Position numbers and translations under genes: made by a program | Source: Notamacropus eugenii | Taxonomy: Eukaryota > Chordata > Mammalia > Diprotodontia > Macropodidae | Assembly (NCBI RefSeq): GCF_028372415.1 | Contig: NC_092876.1 | Span: forward strand, 61,590,385-61,654,384 | Length of the DNA: 64,000 nucleotides | Direction: 5' to 3' | Part shown: positions 34,500 to 44,704 of the stretch, in pieces | How positions within the stretch are numbered: the stretch's first letter is position 1 | How the letters are laid out: every line of letters starts with the position of its first letter | The notes under the pieces: model-generated | Database searches by the model: none | What the model was told of the DNA's origin: nothing | The model's input: only the letters and a program-made list of their open reading frames with translations

Positions 34500-35400
34500 C
34501 ATTTCCACCCAATGCCCATGGCCTCTGAAGGGTCCATGTTCAGGGAAGAGTGGGTCAGAGCAGCAGGATAAAAGGCTATGTGAAATCTGAGGGGAGAGTC
34601 CTTCATCACTGATGGGGGTATCTGGGGGAATTTCCTATAGGAGGTGGTCCTTAAGTTGGATTTTAAAATACAGAGAGGAGGAGAGAGGGCAAGGGATCAG
34701 GAACAGCTTGGACAAAGGTATAGAAAGAACAAGGCATGTTTGGGGGGCAGAGTTGGCCAGACTGGTAAGAGCTTAGAACTCACAGACATGAGAAATATGA
34801 GATGAGGTTGGAAAGGGACAGTAGCTTCAGATTCTAGAGAGTCTTGAATGCCAGGCAGAGGAGTCTAAAATCTACCCTGTAGGCAAGATGGAACCACTGA
34901 AAGATTCTGGAGCAAAGAAATAAAGTGACCAGGTCTACTGATGAGAAACTATTCTCTGTGGCAAAGAGAGACAGAGTGTGAGCAAGAAGCAGTGGGCAAG
35001 AGAGACAGAAATGGGGAGAAGAGGAGAGAATAGGGAAGAGGAGGGGAGAAGAAAGGAAAGGGAAAGGAGGAGAGTAGGGGATGGGAAAGAGAGGGGAGGG
35101 AAGAGGAAGAGAGGAGAGAGGAGAGAAAGAGGGGGGAGGAACAGAGAAGAAGAGAGGAGAGAGGAGAGGGGAGAGGAAGCAAGGGGAGGAGAGGGGACAG
35201 GAGGAGAAAAGGGGAAAGGGGAGGGGAGGGGGAGAGGAGGAAAGGGCAGGGGAGGGAAGGAAAGGGGAGGCAGGAAAACTCCTTAGAAGGCTTCTGTAAC
35301 AGACCAGGCAGGTGATAATAGAGTGAGGGCAGTGGAGACAGGAGAGGGAATGGCTAAGAGAAAACATGGAGAATGAATGGACAGGGCTTAGTAAATGAGA
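34500..35400 (+). mobile_element. unclassified interspersed repeat, copy 2, with GA expansion
   Basis: GAGTCTTGAATGCCAGGCAG, GGCAAGATGGAACCACTGAA and AAAGTGACCAGGTCT match copy 1 at 23290-23762. The repeat resumes after the GA tract with ACAGACCAGGCAGGTGATAA. Confidence 0.5.
34955..35277. repeat. GA-rich low-complexity tract
   Basis: About 320 bp almost pure purine on plus (pyrimidine in the RAP1GAP transcript), made of GGGGAGAGG, GGAGAAAAG and similar units. Confidence 0.9.
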
Positions 35401-35664
35401 ACACCTCTGTCCACAAGGACATTCTTCTCTTTTATGCATTGGGCACCCACATATCTTGACCTAGAGCACCCCAGTCACAACTCAGCATCTCTCAGGAGCA
35501 CATTGGGCATTTCTCAGTTGCACAGATTATCCCAAGTAATTCAGGAGACCATCCTGGTAACATACAGAACACAGCCATTCCCATTGCCCCCCAAAGACAC
35601 ACAGAAGCACACAAGTGTACTGGGACAGGACCCCCTCCCAGGGTGCCCAAATCCCCATGGTTAC

Positions 35665-35788
35665 CATGCCCACATCATCCTCGTTGGCACCTTCTGTCTC
35701 TTCTACCACGCTGGCAAAGCTGCTGGCACTAGAGGATGATCGAGAGAAATCCTTGAGCGCCTCAGCCTTCTGGATGGCCATCTCCGCC
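35665..35788 (-). CDS. RAP1GAP: RAP1GAP coding exon 19 (residues 583-624)
   Basis: A 124-nt exon coding (R)[20 protein letters not shown] then [20 protein letters not shown] and M. Acceptor TTGGCAG, donor GTAACC (non-consensus). The serine-rich [15 protein letters not shown] block is conserved. The AEMAIQK start differs from the human AETAAQR I recall. Confidence 0.96.
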
Positions 35789-36975
35789 CTGCCAACACAC
35801 ATTGTGCGACTGTCAGTGTCCTCTTATCCCAGATCCCAGTTGTAACACTTGACTCCACCACCACCCCTACGCTGCCCCAAAGATTCTCACATTTCTTCAT
35901 TTCCCTCCTATCTCTGCCTAAGCCCCCCCTGAGCACCTAAGGACCCTTACAAAATGAGTACTACTCTTTGGGGGTCCAGTCTAGAACGGTAAAGATCTTA
36001 GATTCCTCCTCCCCCAAGACAGCTAGAGCTGTCCCAGGTCATATTAATTCAGTCCCTTGCTCACAGGACTCTGAGATACCAGGAAGACTCAGGAGTAGTT
36101 TTCACTAAGAAAACAAGATCCTCCCAACTACGTAGCCTAATGATGTTGACTTCCTAGAACAGATGATTCAAGGGATGGATGGTAACATCTAGAAAGATGA
36201 GGGGGGATCACGAAGAGCCCCCAGGGCCTCATCTCTGAATTTCCTTCTTTGTCAGGGACAGGTGACTAAATTAGGATACATGAGAAAAGCTACAGATAAA
36301 GCCTTTTTATCAAAGTACCACCTACTATTATGGACAGGTGGGTGAGAGGGTAACAGATTTAGAAAGATTCCAAAATAGCTTAAAGACCAGGTTCAAAGAG
36401 CGGTCATTATGATTCCATGGATTTTAAGAGGTTGGGGACAGCATCCTTGAACACATGAACCACAATACTCCCCAGTGTGGTCTGAACCGGATTCCAAAGT
36501 AATTTACGGGAAATGCTTAATAAAACAATTACAAATACAACAGAATATAGATATTAAAATTTGAAAATAAGTTCATATGCAGTGGGCAAGGATTATTATA
36601 CCAGTTTAGTGTCCCCTAGTTCTATCTAAGTTTGATACCAGATACTGGTTTAGAGAACTAGGCTGGATCTGGGGGGCACAGCAGATAGAACACGGGTCCT
36701 GGAATTAGGCGCCTCTGAGTTCAAATCCAGCCTCAGATCTTATTAGCTATGAGAACATGACTTCACCTTGTTTGCCTCAGTTTCCTCATTTGTAAAATGA
36801 GCTGGAAAAGGAAATGGCAAACTACTCCAGTATTGCCAAGAAAACCCCAAATGGGGTCATGAAGAGTCAGACACAACTAAGAAGCTAAACAACAACAAAA
36901 AATTAGATGAAATTCAATAGGGAAAAACGTAAAGCCAGACATTTTGGCACAAGTCCATGGAGGATGGGCACCAAC
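35789..36975 (-). other. RAP1GAP: RAP1GAP intron 18
   Basis: About 1.2 kb. A minus-strand MAR1 SINE lies at 36668-36903. The segment 35800-36660 shows nothing I recognise. Confidence 0.6.
36668..36903 (-). mobile_element. MAR1-type SINE (minus orientation)
   Basis: Plus strand reads GAGTTCAAATCCAGCCTCAG, GTTTGCCTCAGTTTCCTCAT, GAAATGGCAAACTACTCCAG, CCCAAATGGGGTCATGAAGA, then AACAACAACAAAA. This is sense to the RAP1GAP transcript and ends about 70 nt below exon 18. Confidence 0.93.
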
Positions 36976-37131
36976 CTGTTTTTGGTGGTGGGCATCTCTG
37001 GGGAGCTCTGATTGGATGAGTTCTCCGACTTGGGTTCCTGGGAGACATGTCCACTGTCTGGGGTCTTCTGGCCAGCAGGTGGGCTCTCCCTTCGGGGCAC
37101 ACGGGGACAGCGGGGTGACTCGGCATCTGGT
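36976..37131 (-). CDS. RAP1GAP: RAP1GAP coding exon 18 (residues 545-582; two possible acceptors)
   Basis: The family-standard form starts at 37089 (acceptor CCCGAAG) with (R)[19 protein letters not shown] and ends PEMPTTKN plus a split Arg. A second acceptor 42 nt upstream (TTCATACCAG, exon from 37131) keeps frame and adds 14 codons beginning [13 protein letters not shown]. That upstream site has the better pyrimidine tract. The donor GTTGGT is weak. The region is Ser/Pro-rich and probably unstructured. Which acceptor dominates cannot be told from sequence. Confidence 0.9.
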
Positions 37132-37499
37132 CTGGTATGAAGAAGGGTGACATGATCAGGGACAGTCATGAGGGCCATGCCCTGTCACCAGCACCTGAAT
37201 CAAACCCAGGTCTCTGGATTGGAGATCCCTTGAGCTTTCCTCTGCCCCACCCTGCCTATCCCCCACCTCAATCCTGGATCTGTGCAAGAGGCCATAAGAA
37301 GGAGTGTCAGGAAGGTGGGGAGCACAGTTCCCTTCTTTTTGGTTCTTCTGAGGTTTGGGGAGGGGCAGGAGCAGTGGACCCTGAACTAATGAACTCTGGG
37401 GATGGAAGAAGAGCTTATTGAACATGGGAGAAACCTTTGGCAGGATGGAGGAAGGGGTGGTGAGGGCCATGGAGGAAGGGAGAAAGGGAGATGGGAAGG

Positions 37500-38120
37500 T
37501 ACAATGGAGTCAAAGAACTTGGGTTCAAATCCAGCCTCTTCTATGTGTGACCTCGGGCAAGTCTCAACCTGAGACTCCATTTTGACCATTTTGGTCAAAA
37601 TTGAGGAATGAATAATAATATATAATATTGTTATAGTAACATATAATAATAAAACTAAGGAAACTTATAGAGTCTATAAAATAAAGATGGGATGACCCCT
37701 GCAAGGGTGGCACTACATGAACTCTTCCATCCCTAAACCTAGGACCCCAGGACAAGATTTGGGTAGGTCCAAGTGAGAGGAGCTAGAGCAAAGGAATGTG
37801 GCGGGAATAACGACCATAATGGCTCACCTTGAGATGCTGGATCATTTATTTCCCTCCCAACAAACCTATCAGATAAGAAAGGCAAATATCTCTATTTTTA
37901 GAAAGGAAGAAACTGAGGCAGAGATTAAGGGACTTGGCCAAGGTCACCGGGAGATGTGAACCCTCGGGCTCCAGAGTTCCAATAGGCAGAGGAAGATGAA
38001 GAGAAGAGAAGCATAGTGTTGACGTGAGAAGAGGTGAGAAGGGCAGGAGGCAGGGGAGAGCCGTCATGGATGACAAAAAAAAGGCAGGGAGGGTGAGGGG
38101 AGCCGTAAGGCCTGGAGACC
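37500..38120. other. intron 17 content: old SINE relics and AT-rich tract
   Basis: A MIR/tRNA-SINE-like piece (CTTGGGTTCAAATCCAGCCT) at about 37515-37570, an AT-rich ATAATA stretch at 37610-37660, and a reverse MIR-like piece (GAAACTGAGGCAGAGATTAA) at 37850-37985. Confidence 0.55.
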
Positions 38121-38123
38121 TAC

Positions 38124-38233
38124 CTCTTCTCCTGAACCTCCTGGATGTTCTCAATGCCTATGGCGCTACTCCGACGGGAGCTGAAGGGGCCCGACTTCTT
38201 CCTGGTGGGGCTTTTCCCTGGCACAATCAGCGA
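38124..38233 (-). CDS. RAP1GAP: RAP1GAP coding exon 17 (residues 509-545)
   Basis: A 110-nt exon coding [20 protein letters not shown] then [16 protein letters not shown] and two bases of a split Arg. RRSS includes the serine matching human Ser499, a reported PKA site. Acceptor TCTGCAG, donor GTAGGT. Its first half resembles the upstream cassette exon. Confidence 0.97.
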
Positions 38234-39323
38234 CTGCAGAGAGAAGCCAAGGTTCAGGGTCTGCCCTGCACTCCCCAAACGCTGGTAGGCAGGGGTGAGC
38301 ATCCAAGAGCAAATGGGGTTCCCTTCTCCCCGCCGTCTGCCCACGGTCCCTCTCTTAGGGGTAGAGATCAAAGGTTCTCCAGGGCCACACTGGAAAGTGG
38401 AACTGATAGTGCCCATGGCCAGGACTCCCCAGGGACCCCCATTTCTGAGGCTGGGATTCTGAAAGGGAAGGACCCTTGTGGGGAGCCTCCTTGTCCCCAA
38501 GAGAGGAGCAGATCAAGAGGCCTGGACAAATCCTTCTTTGAAAGGAGAGAGTGAATGTGAGCATCATGAAGAATCTTGGCACAGGGACAGTCCTTGGAGA
38601 GTATTTGGTTCAAAGCCCTTCTTTTTAGAAATGAAAAAACTGAGACCCATTGGCCCAAAACTAAAGAGACAGTAAATAGCTAAGGTGGGTTTTCAACCAG
38701 GGTGTTCTGATGCTAGATCCAGCCTGACCTCACACTCTCCTCATGTGGCACAGAACCTCATTTTACAGATGGGAACACTGAGGCTCAAAGAGATGAAGTT
38801 CAGAGCAATAGTTAGAACCTAGGCCTTTTGACTCCTAGTTCTCTTTCAGGGGTAAGAGAGATAAAGAGGCCAAGGAGCCCTTAGGTAAATTCCTGGATCA
38901 GTGAGATGGGGAACTCAGTGCCTAGGTGTCGGGGCCCTGTAATGACTGAGGGCAGAGCCTTTGAGGGCTTAGGATCTGTCCTCCCATCCCTCACCATTAC
39001 CACTCTTTCCCTTTCTGCCCCAAAAGCTGTGGACCCCAGCTCCCAGAGTTGGAGATAGGAGAAGAGAGAGTTGGCAATGCCTCCCTCTCTGCCCCATACC
39101 AGCCCAGCCCTTCCATGGAGCCTCCAGGCTGTAGCAGGCAGAGGCCTCAGCCCCAGCAGCTGAAAAACAAACTCCACTCTCTTCCATTCTTCCCCAGCCC
39201 CCAGCCCTGCTCCCCAGCACTTTCTGGCCAGAGGGATGCAGGACAGATGGGCTGATGGACAGACAGACAATGCAGGTGTGTGCAAGAGTTGTGCTGAGAT
39301 CAGTGCTGTGCCCTCTCCCCACT

Positions 39324-39324
<1 letters not shown>

Positions 39325-39361
<37 letters not shown>

Positions 39362-39363
39362 AC
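39325..39363. repeat. (CA)n microsatellite
   Basis: About 18 CA units with one AAACA interruption. Confidence 0.95.
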
Positions 39364-40117
39364 ATGTCATGCCCCTACCACTGCCCTGGGAGCTGGGGGT
39401 GAAGGGTAGGGACCTTGGGCCTGGGACAGTTGCCAGCATTGCCCACACCAGGACATTCTCAGACCGTTAGTCCCCACCACCAGGAGCCCTCCTCCCGCTT
39501 GCCTGGGAGTGCTCCTAAAGACACCATGCTGGAGGGGGCACCCAGGACAAAATGGGAAGAGAGACCAAGAGTGGGGAGGCCTGGAGCCTGGGCCAGCTCA
39601 TGCTCTGGGGAGATGGGAGGCAGGAGCAGGTAGCAGCAAGTGGTGGTGGCAGCAGGTACCTGGGCTTATGGGTAATAGGGGCAGCAGGAACAGGGTCAGG
39701 CATAGGCACAGTGCTTCCCAGGGAGAACTGGCAGCAATATTGCGGGAGCTGGCCCCTGGGACACTTTCAGTAAGCTGGTTTGGGAGTCCCAGGTACCAGA
39801 GCCCAGATAAGGCCCACAAGAGAGTATGCCATCCCCTGTCCCCAGTGGTGCGGCCTTCTCTCCCAAGCCCCTGGCTGGGCCTCTGGTAGGTTAGGGCAGC
39901 CAGGGTTGTGTCCTGCTGAGCCATCCCCAATCCTGCTCACCTTGAGAGGCCCTGGCAATGAGGGATCAGCCTCACCCACCACTCAGGAGACCAGCAAGAA
40001 GAGGGGAGCAGGGGGCCCACCCAATACGGCCTCCATACCCCCCAAACAAAAGAGCTACATGCAAGAGCGAGCAGCCGGCCCAGCCGCAGAGGTGGCGGCA
40101 GCACCGGTTACCACAAC

Positions 40118-40195
40118 CTCTTCTACGGTTCCTATGCCTATGGCGCTGCCCCGACGTCCGAATCTACTGGAGTTTTTCCCAGGGACAAGCAATGA
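40118..40195 (-). CDS. RAP1GAP: candidate RAP1GAP cassette exon (duplicate of exon 17)
   Basis: On the minus strand, behind a CT-rich tract ending GCTTGCCAG, 26 codons read SLLVPGKNSS, RFG, RRGSAIGIG, TVEE. This mirrors exon 17 ([10 protein letters not shown]...[13 protein letters not shown]). Phase 0 fits exon 16 before it and exon 17 after it, so inclusion would add 26 residues without a frame change. If the better donor GTAACC at 40106-40111 is used, the exon ends at 40112 and has 28 codons. The donor directly after GAG (GTTGTG) is weak. It carries a new RRGS PKA-type site. I believe human isoforms with a similar insert exist but cannot confirm that here. Expression is inferred. Confidence 0.75.
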
Positions 40196-40203
40196 CTGGC
40201 AAG

Positions 40204-40440
40204 CGGGCAGAGACAGAAAGAGAGCAAAGAGGTGGAGAGAAGGAGAAAGAGGAAAGAAGAGAGGAGGAGAAAAGGGGGAGGAGAGGACAGCAGAGAAGAG
40301 AAAGAGAATTGAGGGGAAGGGAAGAAAAAAGAGAGAGAAGGGACAAGGGAAAGAGGTAAAGAGAAAAAGAAAAGAAGACAGGAGGGGAAAAGGAGAGAGA
40401 AGAAGAAAGAGGGAAGAGAAGAGAAGAGAAATTCATGCAG
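40204..40440 (-). promoter_or_regulatory. long pyrimidine tract upstream of cassette exon
   Basis: The plus strand is nearly pure GA (AGAGAGG, GGAGAA and similar), so the pre-mRNA has about 240 nt of C/U just before the cassette exon acceptor. Such tracts are typical binding regions for polypyrimidine-tract proteins and would suit regulated exon use. The tract itself is seen; the regulatory role is inferred. Confidence 0.5.
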
Positions 40441-41224
40441 AAACAAAACAAAACAAAAACACAAAAACAAAATATGGTTTGATTACTGCCCCCAAGGGCC
40501 CCCAGGCCTGGCCCCAGAGCCCTGGGGCTCCCCCATCCCAGCTAATGGGGGGCTAGACCAGGGCATTCACAGGGGTCTTTGCTGAGCATGGAAAAGGCTC
40601 CAAGCAGCTGGGGGTGTGGGGTGCTGGGAAGGAGGTAACCGGGCAGGGATAAAGCAGAGCATCTTTTGGCAATAGTGCCCCCAAAGTCTGGGCCAATCCC
40701 CTCATTCCCTGGGCCCTTACGTGTGGAAGGAGAAGGGCTATGTCTCCCCTCTGGCTAGGGACCCAAACACGCAGGCTTCCTGGTACCCAGACCTTGGGTC
40801 ACCAGGGAGACAGGGCAGCAGTCTGGGCCTTAAGGCTTGAAGGAATAGGGGTTCTTCCTTCCCACTCCCTCACGATGGGGCACCCAGTGGGCAAAGCCAG
40901 GGGTATTCTCAAACAGCATGGGCATGGTGCCAAAGTATGGTGATGGAGACCGAGTTCCTCCAGGAGGGGCAGCCAGGGGGTGAGAGGGCCAGAAGGATGG
41001 GGAGGCTTGGGAAAAGATGCCTAGACTTCTCTGCCACGGTTTTCTGGAACTAAGGAGGAACCAACTACCACATGGGATGATCAGAAGTAAGAAGTGGGTG
41101 GGGAACCCCGCCCACCCAGGCCACCCCACCCTGTGCCCTGTCCTAAGTAGGCAAAGCATGGGTGGTTGCTGGTTGCTGGGCCCTCTTCCCTGGCCCCCTG
41201 CAGTGGGGACTAGAGCTGAAAATC

Positions 41225-41410
41225 TGCCCCTGAAGGAGCCTGATGGGGAGGAGGAGGGAGGAAGGAGAAAGGAAAGGGAGAATGGGGGGGAGAAGGGAGG
41301 AGAGAGGAGAGGAGAGGGACCAGGAATGAAGGAAAACTGGGAGGGAGGAGAAAAGGTGATGGAGAGAAAGGCAGGAGGAAGGAGGAGAAATGGGAAGGAA
41401 GAAAGGCGGT
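41225..41410. repeat. GA-rich (pyrimidine-rich in transcript) tract in intron 16
   Basis: GGAGGAGGGAGGAAGG-type low-complexity sequence begins about 20 nt beyond the exon 16 donor on the transcript strand. With the tract at 40204-40440 it brackets the first segment of intron 16. Confidence 0.7.
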
Positions 41411-41430
41411 GCGTGTCAGGGAGCACTCAC

Positions 41431-41562
41431 TATGCCAGCTGCTTTCACCAAGTCTGGGTTGTTGGGGCCAAAGCTCCCACTGTGGCTGGTGGACACTGTG
41501 TTGGCCTTTTTGTTGCTGAGACCCATGGCATCCATAGACTGGCTTCGACTTCGTATCACACG
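41431..41562 (-). CDS. RAP1GAP: RAP1GAP coding exon 16 (residues 465-508)
   Basis: A 132-nt exon coding [20 protein letters not shown] then [20 protein letters not shown] and AAGI, phase 0 on both sides. RSRSQS contains the serine matching human Ser441, reported as a PKA site. Acceptor TCCCCAG, donor GTGAGT. Because it ends in phase 0, it can join either to exon 17 or to the cassette exon at 40118-40195. Confidence 0.97.
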
Positions 41563-43070
41563 CTGGGGACAGAGAGACAGGGCTATCAGGCCTCCAGCAC
41601 CCCCCTCTAGGGGAGGGAGAAAGAGACTAGAATGACCTACAACTCTGGAGAAAGAGCCCAGCACCAGCAGAGAGGAAAGCTGAGCACTAGTCCTGGCACC
41701 AACTTTGCTACATGACCTTGGATAGGTCATTTAACTCAGAACTCAGTGTTTTCCTCTATAAAATTAGGGAATTGGGTTCAGTCATTCAGTCTTCCCAGCT
41801 CTGACATCCTGTGTTCTGAGGTCCCAGCTCTGACATTCTGGGTTCTGAGGGCCCTCCCAGCTCTGACAGTCTGTTCAAAGGGTTCTCCCCACTCTGAGGA
41901 ATCAGGTGAGATGAGGGCTGGGAGGGACCCTGATCCTGAATCCTAGAAGCTGATGTCTCAGGCAAAGCCCAGCTGCCCCATCTCCCTCCATCTCCATCTC
42001 TTCAGACATCATAGCTCCAACAGGAACAGGACAGGACCTAGGGGTATTGGGGCAAATTCCCTTATCCAAACACAGAGCTGGGCTCTAACATTGGCTGAGG
42101 AGGTGGGCTAGGTCAGGCCTGACAGAGAACCAGGTCACCCTGGGCATATCTGTCCTTCTCTTCCTCTTCCTCCTTGCCCCCCAACAGGTCAAGGAAATGG
42201 CCCCAAGAGTCCCAAGGGACAAGAAATTAATGACACATGTCAGACTGCTCTGGCCTCCTTATCTAAAACAATCACTCCCTGAGACTAGTTTATGGCCCAT
42301 TCTGTATCTCCTTTGAGTCTGGGAGAGAGGCAGAGCTGAGAGAACTTACACCCTTTAAGGATGAGGCCCAGACAGGCCAAGTGCCCAGCATTACACTGTG
42401 TCAGAACCAAACTTAGGACCTAGGACTTTGTACTCTTAACTCGAGCTTCTTTCTAAGAAGGATCATAAGACCCATGCACCTCCAGGTTTAGAATTTCATA
42501 CAGGCTCCCTAGTGATGCCTCTCTTCTTTCTCCCCCTTCCCCCATATCATCCCAGTTAACCCAATTCTTTGCTTCAGAATTCATTGGCTCCATGGACCTT
42601 AGTTCCTGTCCCAGTACAGCAAGAAGAGGTTTAAGATGATCTGCCAGCCCCAGAAAGCCATGGGGTCTCCCCTTCTCCCAGTCTGAACTCAGGGCTTCCT
42701 TCCCCAAGAGGAGTTTGCTCTGGTAAGAGGGCCCTGGAAAGGGTGGTGTGCTAAGCCTTGGGGCTAGTGAAGGCAAAGAGGCTGAGTCCCCTCCAGCTAG
42801 CCTGAAAGGAAAAGGGCCCAGAGGAGCAGACCTCCCCACTCAGGGTGCTAAGAGCAGGGGCAGGGCTCAGACATCACAGGCTCAGTTAACAGGCCCTCAA
42901 ACCACAGAATCCACCCCCAACAGTAGATTCCACCCCTGAACCCTGGGCTCCACCCTCATGCCATTGGTCCCACCCACCATATAACCCCAACTCCACTGGG
43001 CATGGGGGGCTCCACCCCATACCTCAAATCCTGGCTCCATCTCAATCTCTCAGGCCCTGCCCACAAGTAC
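41563..43070 (-). other. RAP1GAP: RAP1GAP intron 15
   Basis: About 1.5 kb. It contains a reversed 33-bp repeat block (41790-41895). The remainder (41900-43060) shows only diffuse old-repeat character and no exon. Confidence 0.55.
41790..41895 (-). repeat. 33-bp repeat array 3 (reverse)
   Basis: Three units in reverse orientation: CCCAGCTCTGACATCCTGTG, TTCTGAGGTCCCAGCTCTGA and CCCTCCCAGCTCTGACAGTC. Confidence 0.8.
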
Positions 43071-43211
43071 CTTGAAGGACTCAAAGAAGCCGCCACTGCC
43101 CCCTCCTCCATTCTCCATCTTGTCCTCATCTCCCCCCAGACCCATCATGGACTGGCTGTGAATGTGCAGCTCCTCATAGAGGGTCTCAAGGAGGGCAGCT
43201 CTGGTCCGCTC
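43071..43211 (-). CDS. RAP1GAP: RAP1GAP coding exon 15 (residues 418-464)
   Basis: A 141-nt exon coding [20 protein letters not shown], then [21 protein letters not shown] and FFESFK. The Gly/Ser run is one residue longer than in the human protein as I recall it. Acceptor CTCACAG, donor GTACTT (weak). It ends the catalytic region and begins the regulatory tail. Confidence 0.97.
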
Positions 43212-44617
43212 CTGTGAGGATGGGCAAGATGGGGTCATGGGGGAGTAAGTGGGGGGAGAACACTCTTCGTCTTCTCATAGCTCAGCAACGTCTCTGAAGC
43301 CAAGTTGGGGTGAGGCGGTCAGCCTGGCCTCCTGCTCCCCCTACTCATCCTTCAGTTACTCCTTGAACCCTGTTAGGAGGGACTTCAGAGAACGCCTAAT
43401 CTGACCTGATCATTTTACCTCCGAGGAAACAGAGGCCCAGGGAGGTTAAATAATCTGCCCTCTGCCTAAATGGAGAACTTCACATGTATCACTTTTTTTT
43501 CCCTTTGCCCTAGTAAAAAACGTAAATACTCCTGGGAGAAACGCTGAAGTTTGCCAAGCTTTACCAGCCCTTCCCAAGCCCTTGGCGGCCACAAATTTAT
43601 CAGATCTTTCCCAGGAAGAGGGTTCTGACAAGGAAGGCAGAGGGAGCCAGGCATTCCAAAGGTGGCTCCCAGGAAATCCCTCTAAAATGCACTTTCCTGG
43701 TGCTTAATATTAAGCTGGTGCTTAATAAATGTTTGCTGAGCTGTCTACTGTCTTGACTGTCCTTCCACAGGGGAGTATAGTAGGAAGTGCAGTGGTTTTG
43801 GAATCAGGAGCCCAGTTCTGCCACAAACTGCTGTGTGGCCCTGGGCACATCCCCTTAGATTGCTGGGTCTGGAATTCTTTATCAGAAAGGGAGGAGTAAG
43901 AAAGTGTGGCTCCCAGGGCAAGCATGAGGCCCAAATGAGATAAAGGCTTTGTAATCCATATGGTCTTATATAAGTGTGAGTTATTATTATCAGGTCCCTC
44001 CCCAACTGAAGAACCTGCGACAGCTCCCTTCTGCTGAGAGCTACTGTTACTATCCATCCAATCTTGGTTCATATTGTGCTACTACCTTCTCGCTCCTTAG
44101 CTAGTCCTCTTGCCAGCTGGCACCCGGACCCTGACCCCTTGAGGGCAGGGCATGTCAAGTCCTCTCTCTCTATAGCCTGAATGGACCCTAGAACAGGGCT
44201 GGACACACCCAAAGGGTTCAGGAAAGCATTGCAGGGGGAGAGCATGGTCTAGAGAGTGAAGAAGAGGAGGGCCCAGAAAGAAGTGGCTGAGGGCTGCCAA
44301 GACACCCTTTACAGTCTGGTGAGGACTTGACTTCAGGGATGGATCAGGGGCAAAAAATGACATAGGCAGAGTCTGGTACTAAGCTGAGGGCCCCAGAAAT
44401 GTCACCTTAATTTTTCCTGCATAGGTCAAGCTGTTCTTGTCTTTCTGCACCAGGCCTCTCCTCACCGTCCCAATGCCTGACACAAGCCCTGTCCCTTCCC
44501 TCCCCAGGTCTCTCCCTTCCAGCACACTCAGTCCTACCTCCTTTCCCTCCCCACCCCCACATCCATCTCTCCTAGCCCAGACTGGGGGCTGGACACATCT
44601 GGATACAGGCTTCTCAC
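43212..44617 (-). other. RAP1GAP: RAP1GAP intron 14
   Basis: About 1.4 kb with an L3/MIR-type tail (43375-43470), L2 terminal pieces (43700-43742 and 44135-44210) and a MIR-like piece (43790-43990). No exon seen. Confidence 0.6.
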
Positions 44618-44704
44618 CTCCAGTTTGGCAAACTTTTCTGCCTTGTAGCAGGCATACTCTGCATTTATCAGCTTTGTCAGCAAGAATTCCTGGAATTCAG
44701 GGCC
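44618..44704 (-). CDS. RAP1GAP: RAP1GAP coding exon 14 (residues 389-417)
   Basis: An 87-nt exon coding [20 protein letters not shown] then KAEKFAKLE, phase 0, acceptor TCCACAG, donor GTGAGA. It forms helices closing the catalytic domain. Confidence 0.97.

Larger units (their letters stand above)
32766..35664 (-). other. RAP1GAP: RAP1GAP intron 19
   Basis: About 2.9 kb. It holds a MIR-type relic split by a MAR1 SINE (32985-33400), a (CA)n tract (34390-34436), an unclassified interspersed repeat (about 34500-35400) and a long GA tract inside it. The stretch 33420-34120 shows nothing I recognise. Confidence 0.65.
38234..41430 (-). other. RAP1GAP: RAP1GAP intron 16 (with cassette exon)
   Basis: About 3.2 kb, one of the longer introns in the 3' half. 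It contains the candidate cassette exon, two GA-rich tracts, a (CA)n tract (39325-39363) and L3/MIR-type relics at 38580-38850. The stretches 38870-39320, 39370-40100 and 40450-41220 show no recognised repeat or exon. Confidence 0.65.

Noticed and set aside
40138..40470. Ser/Leu/Phe-rich minus-strand ORFs over the GA tract
   Set aside because: They result from translating a CT-rich low-complexity tract; only the short cassette-exon frame shows homology.
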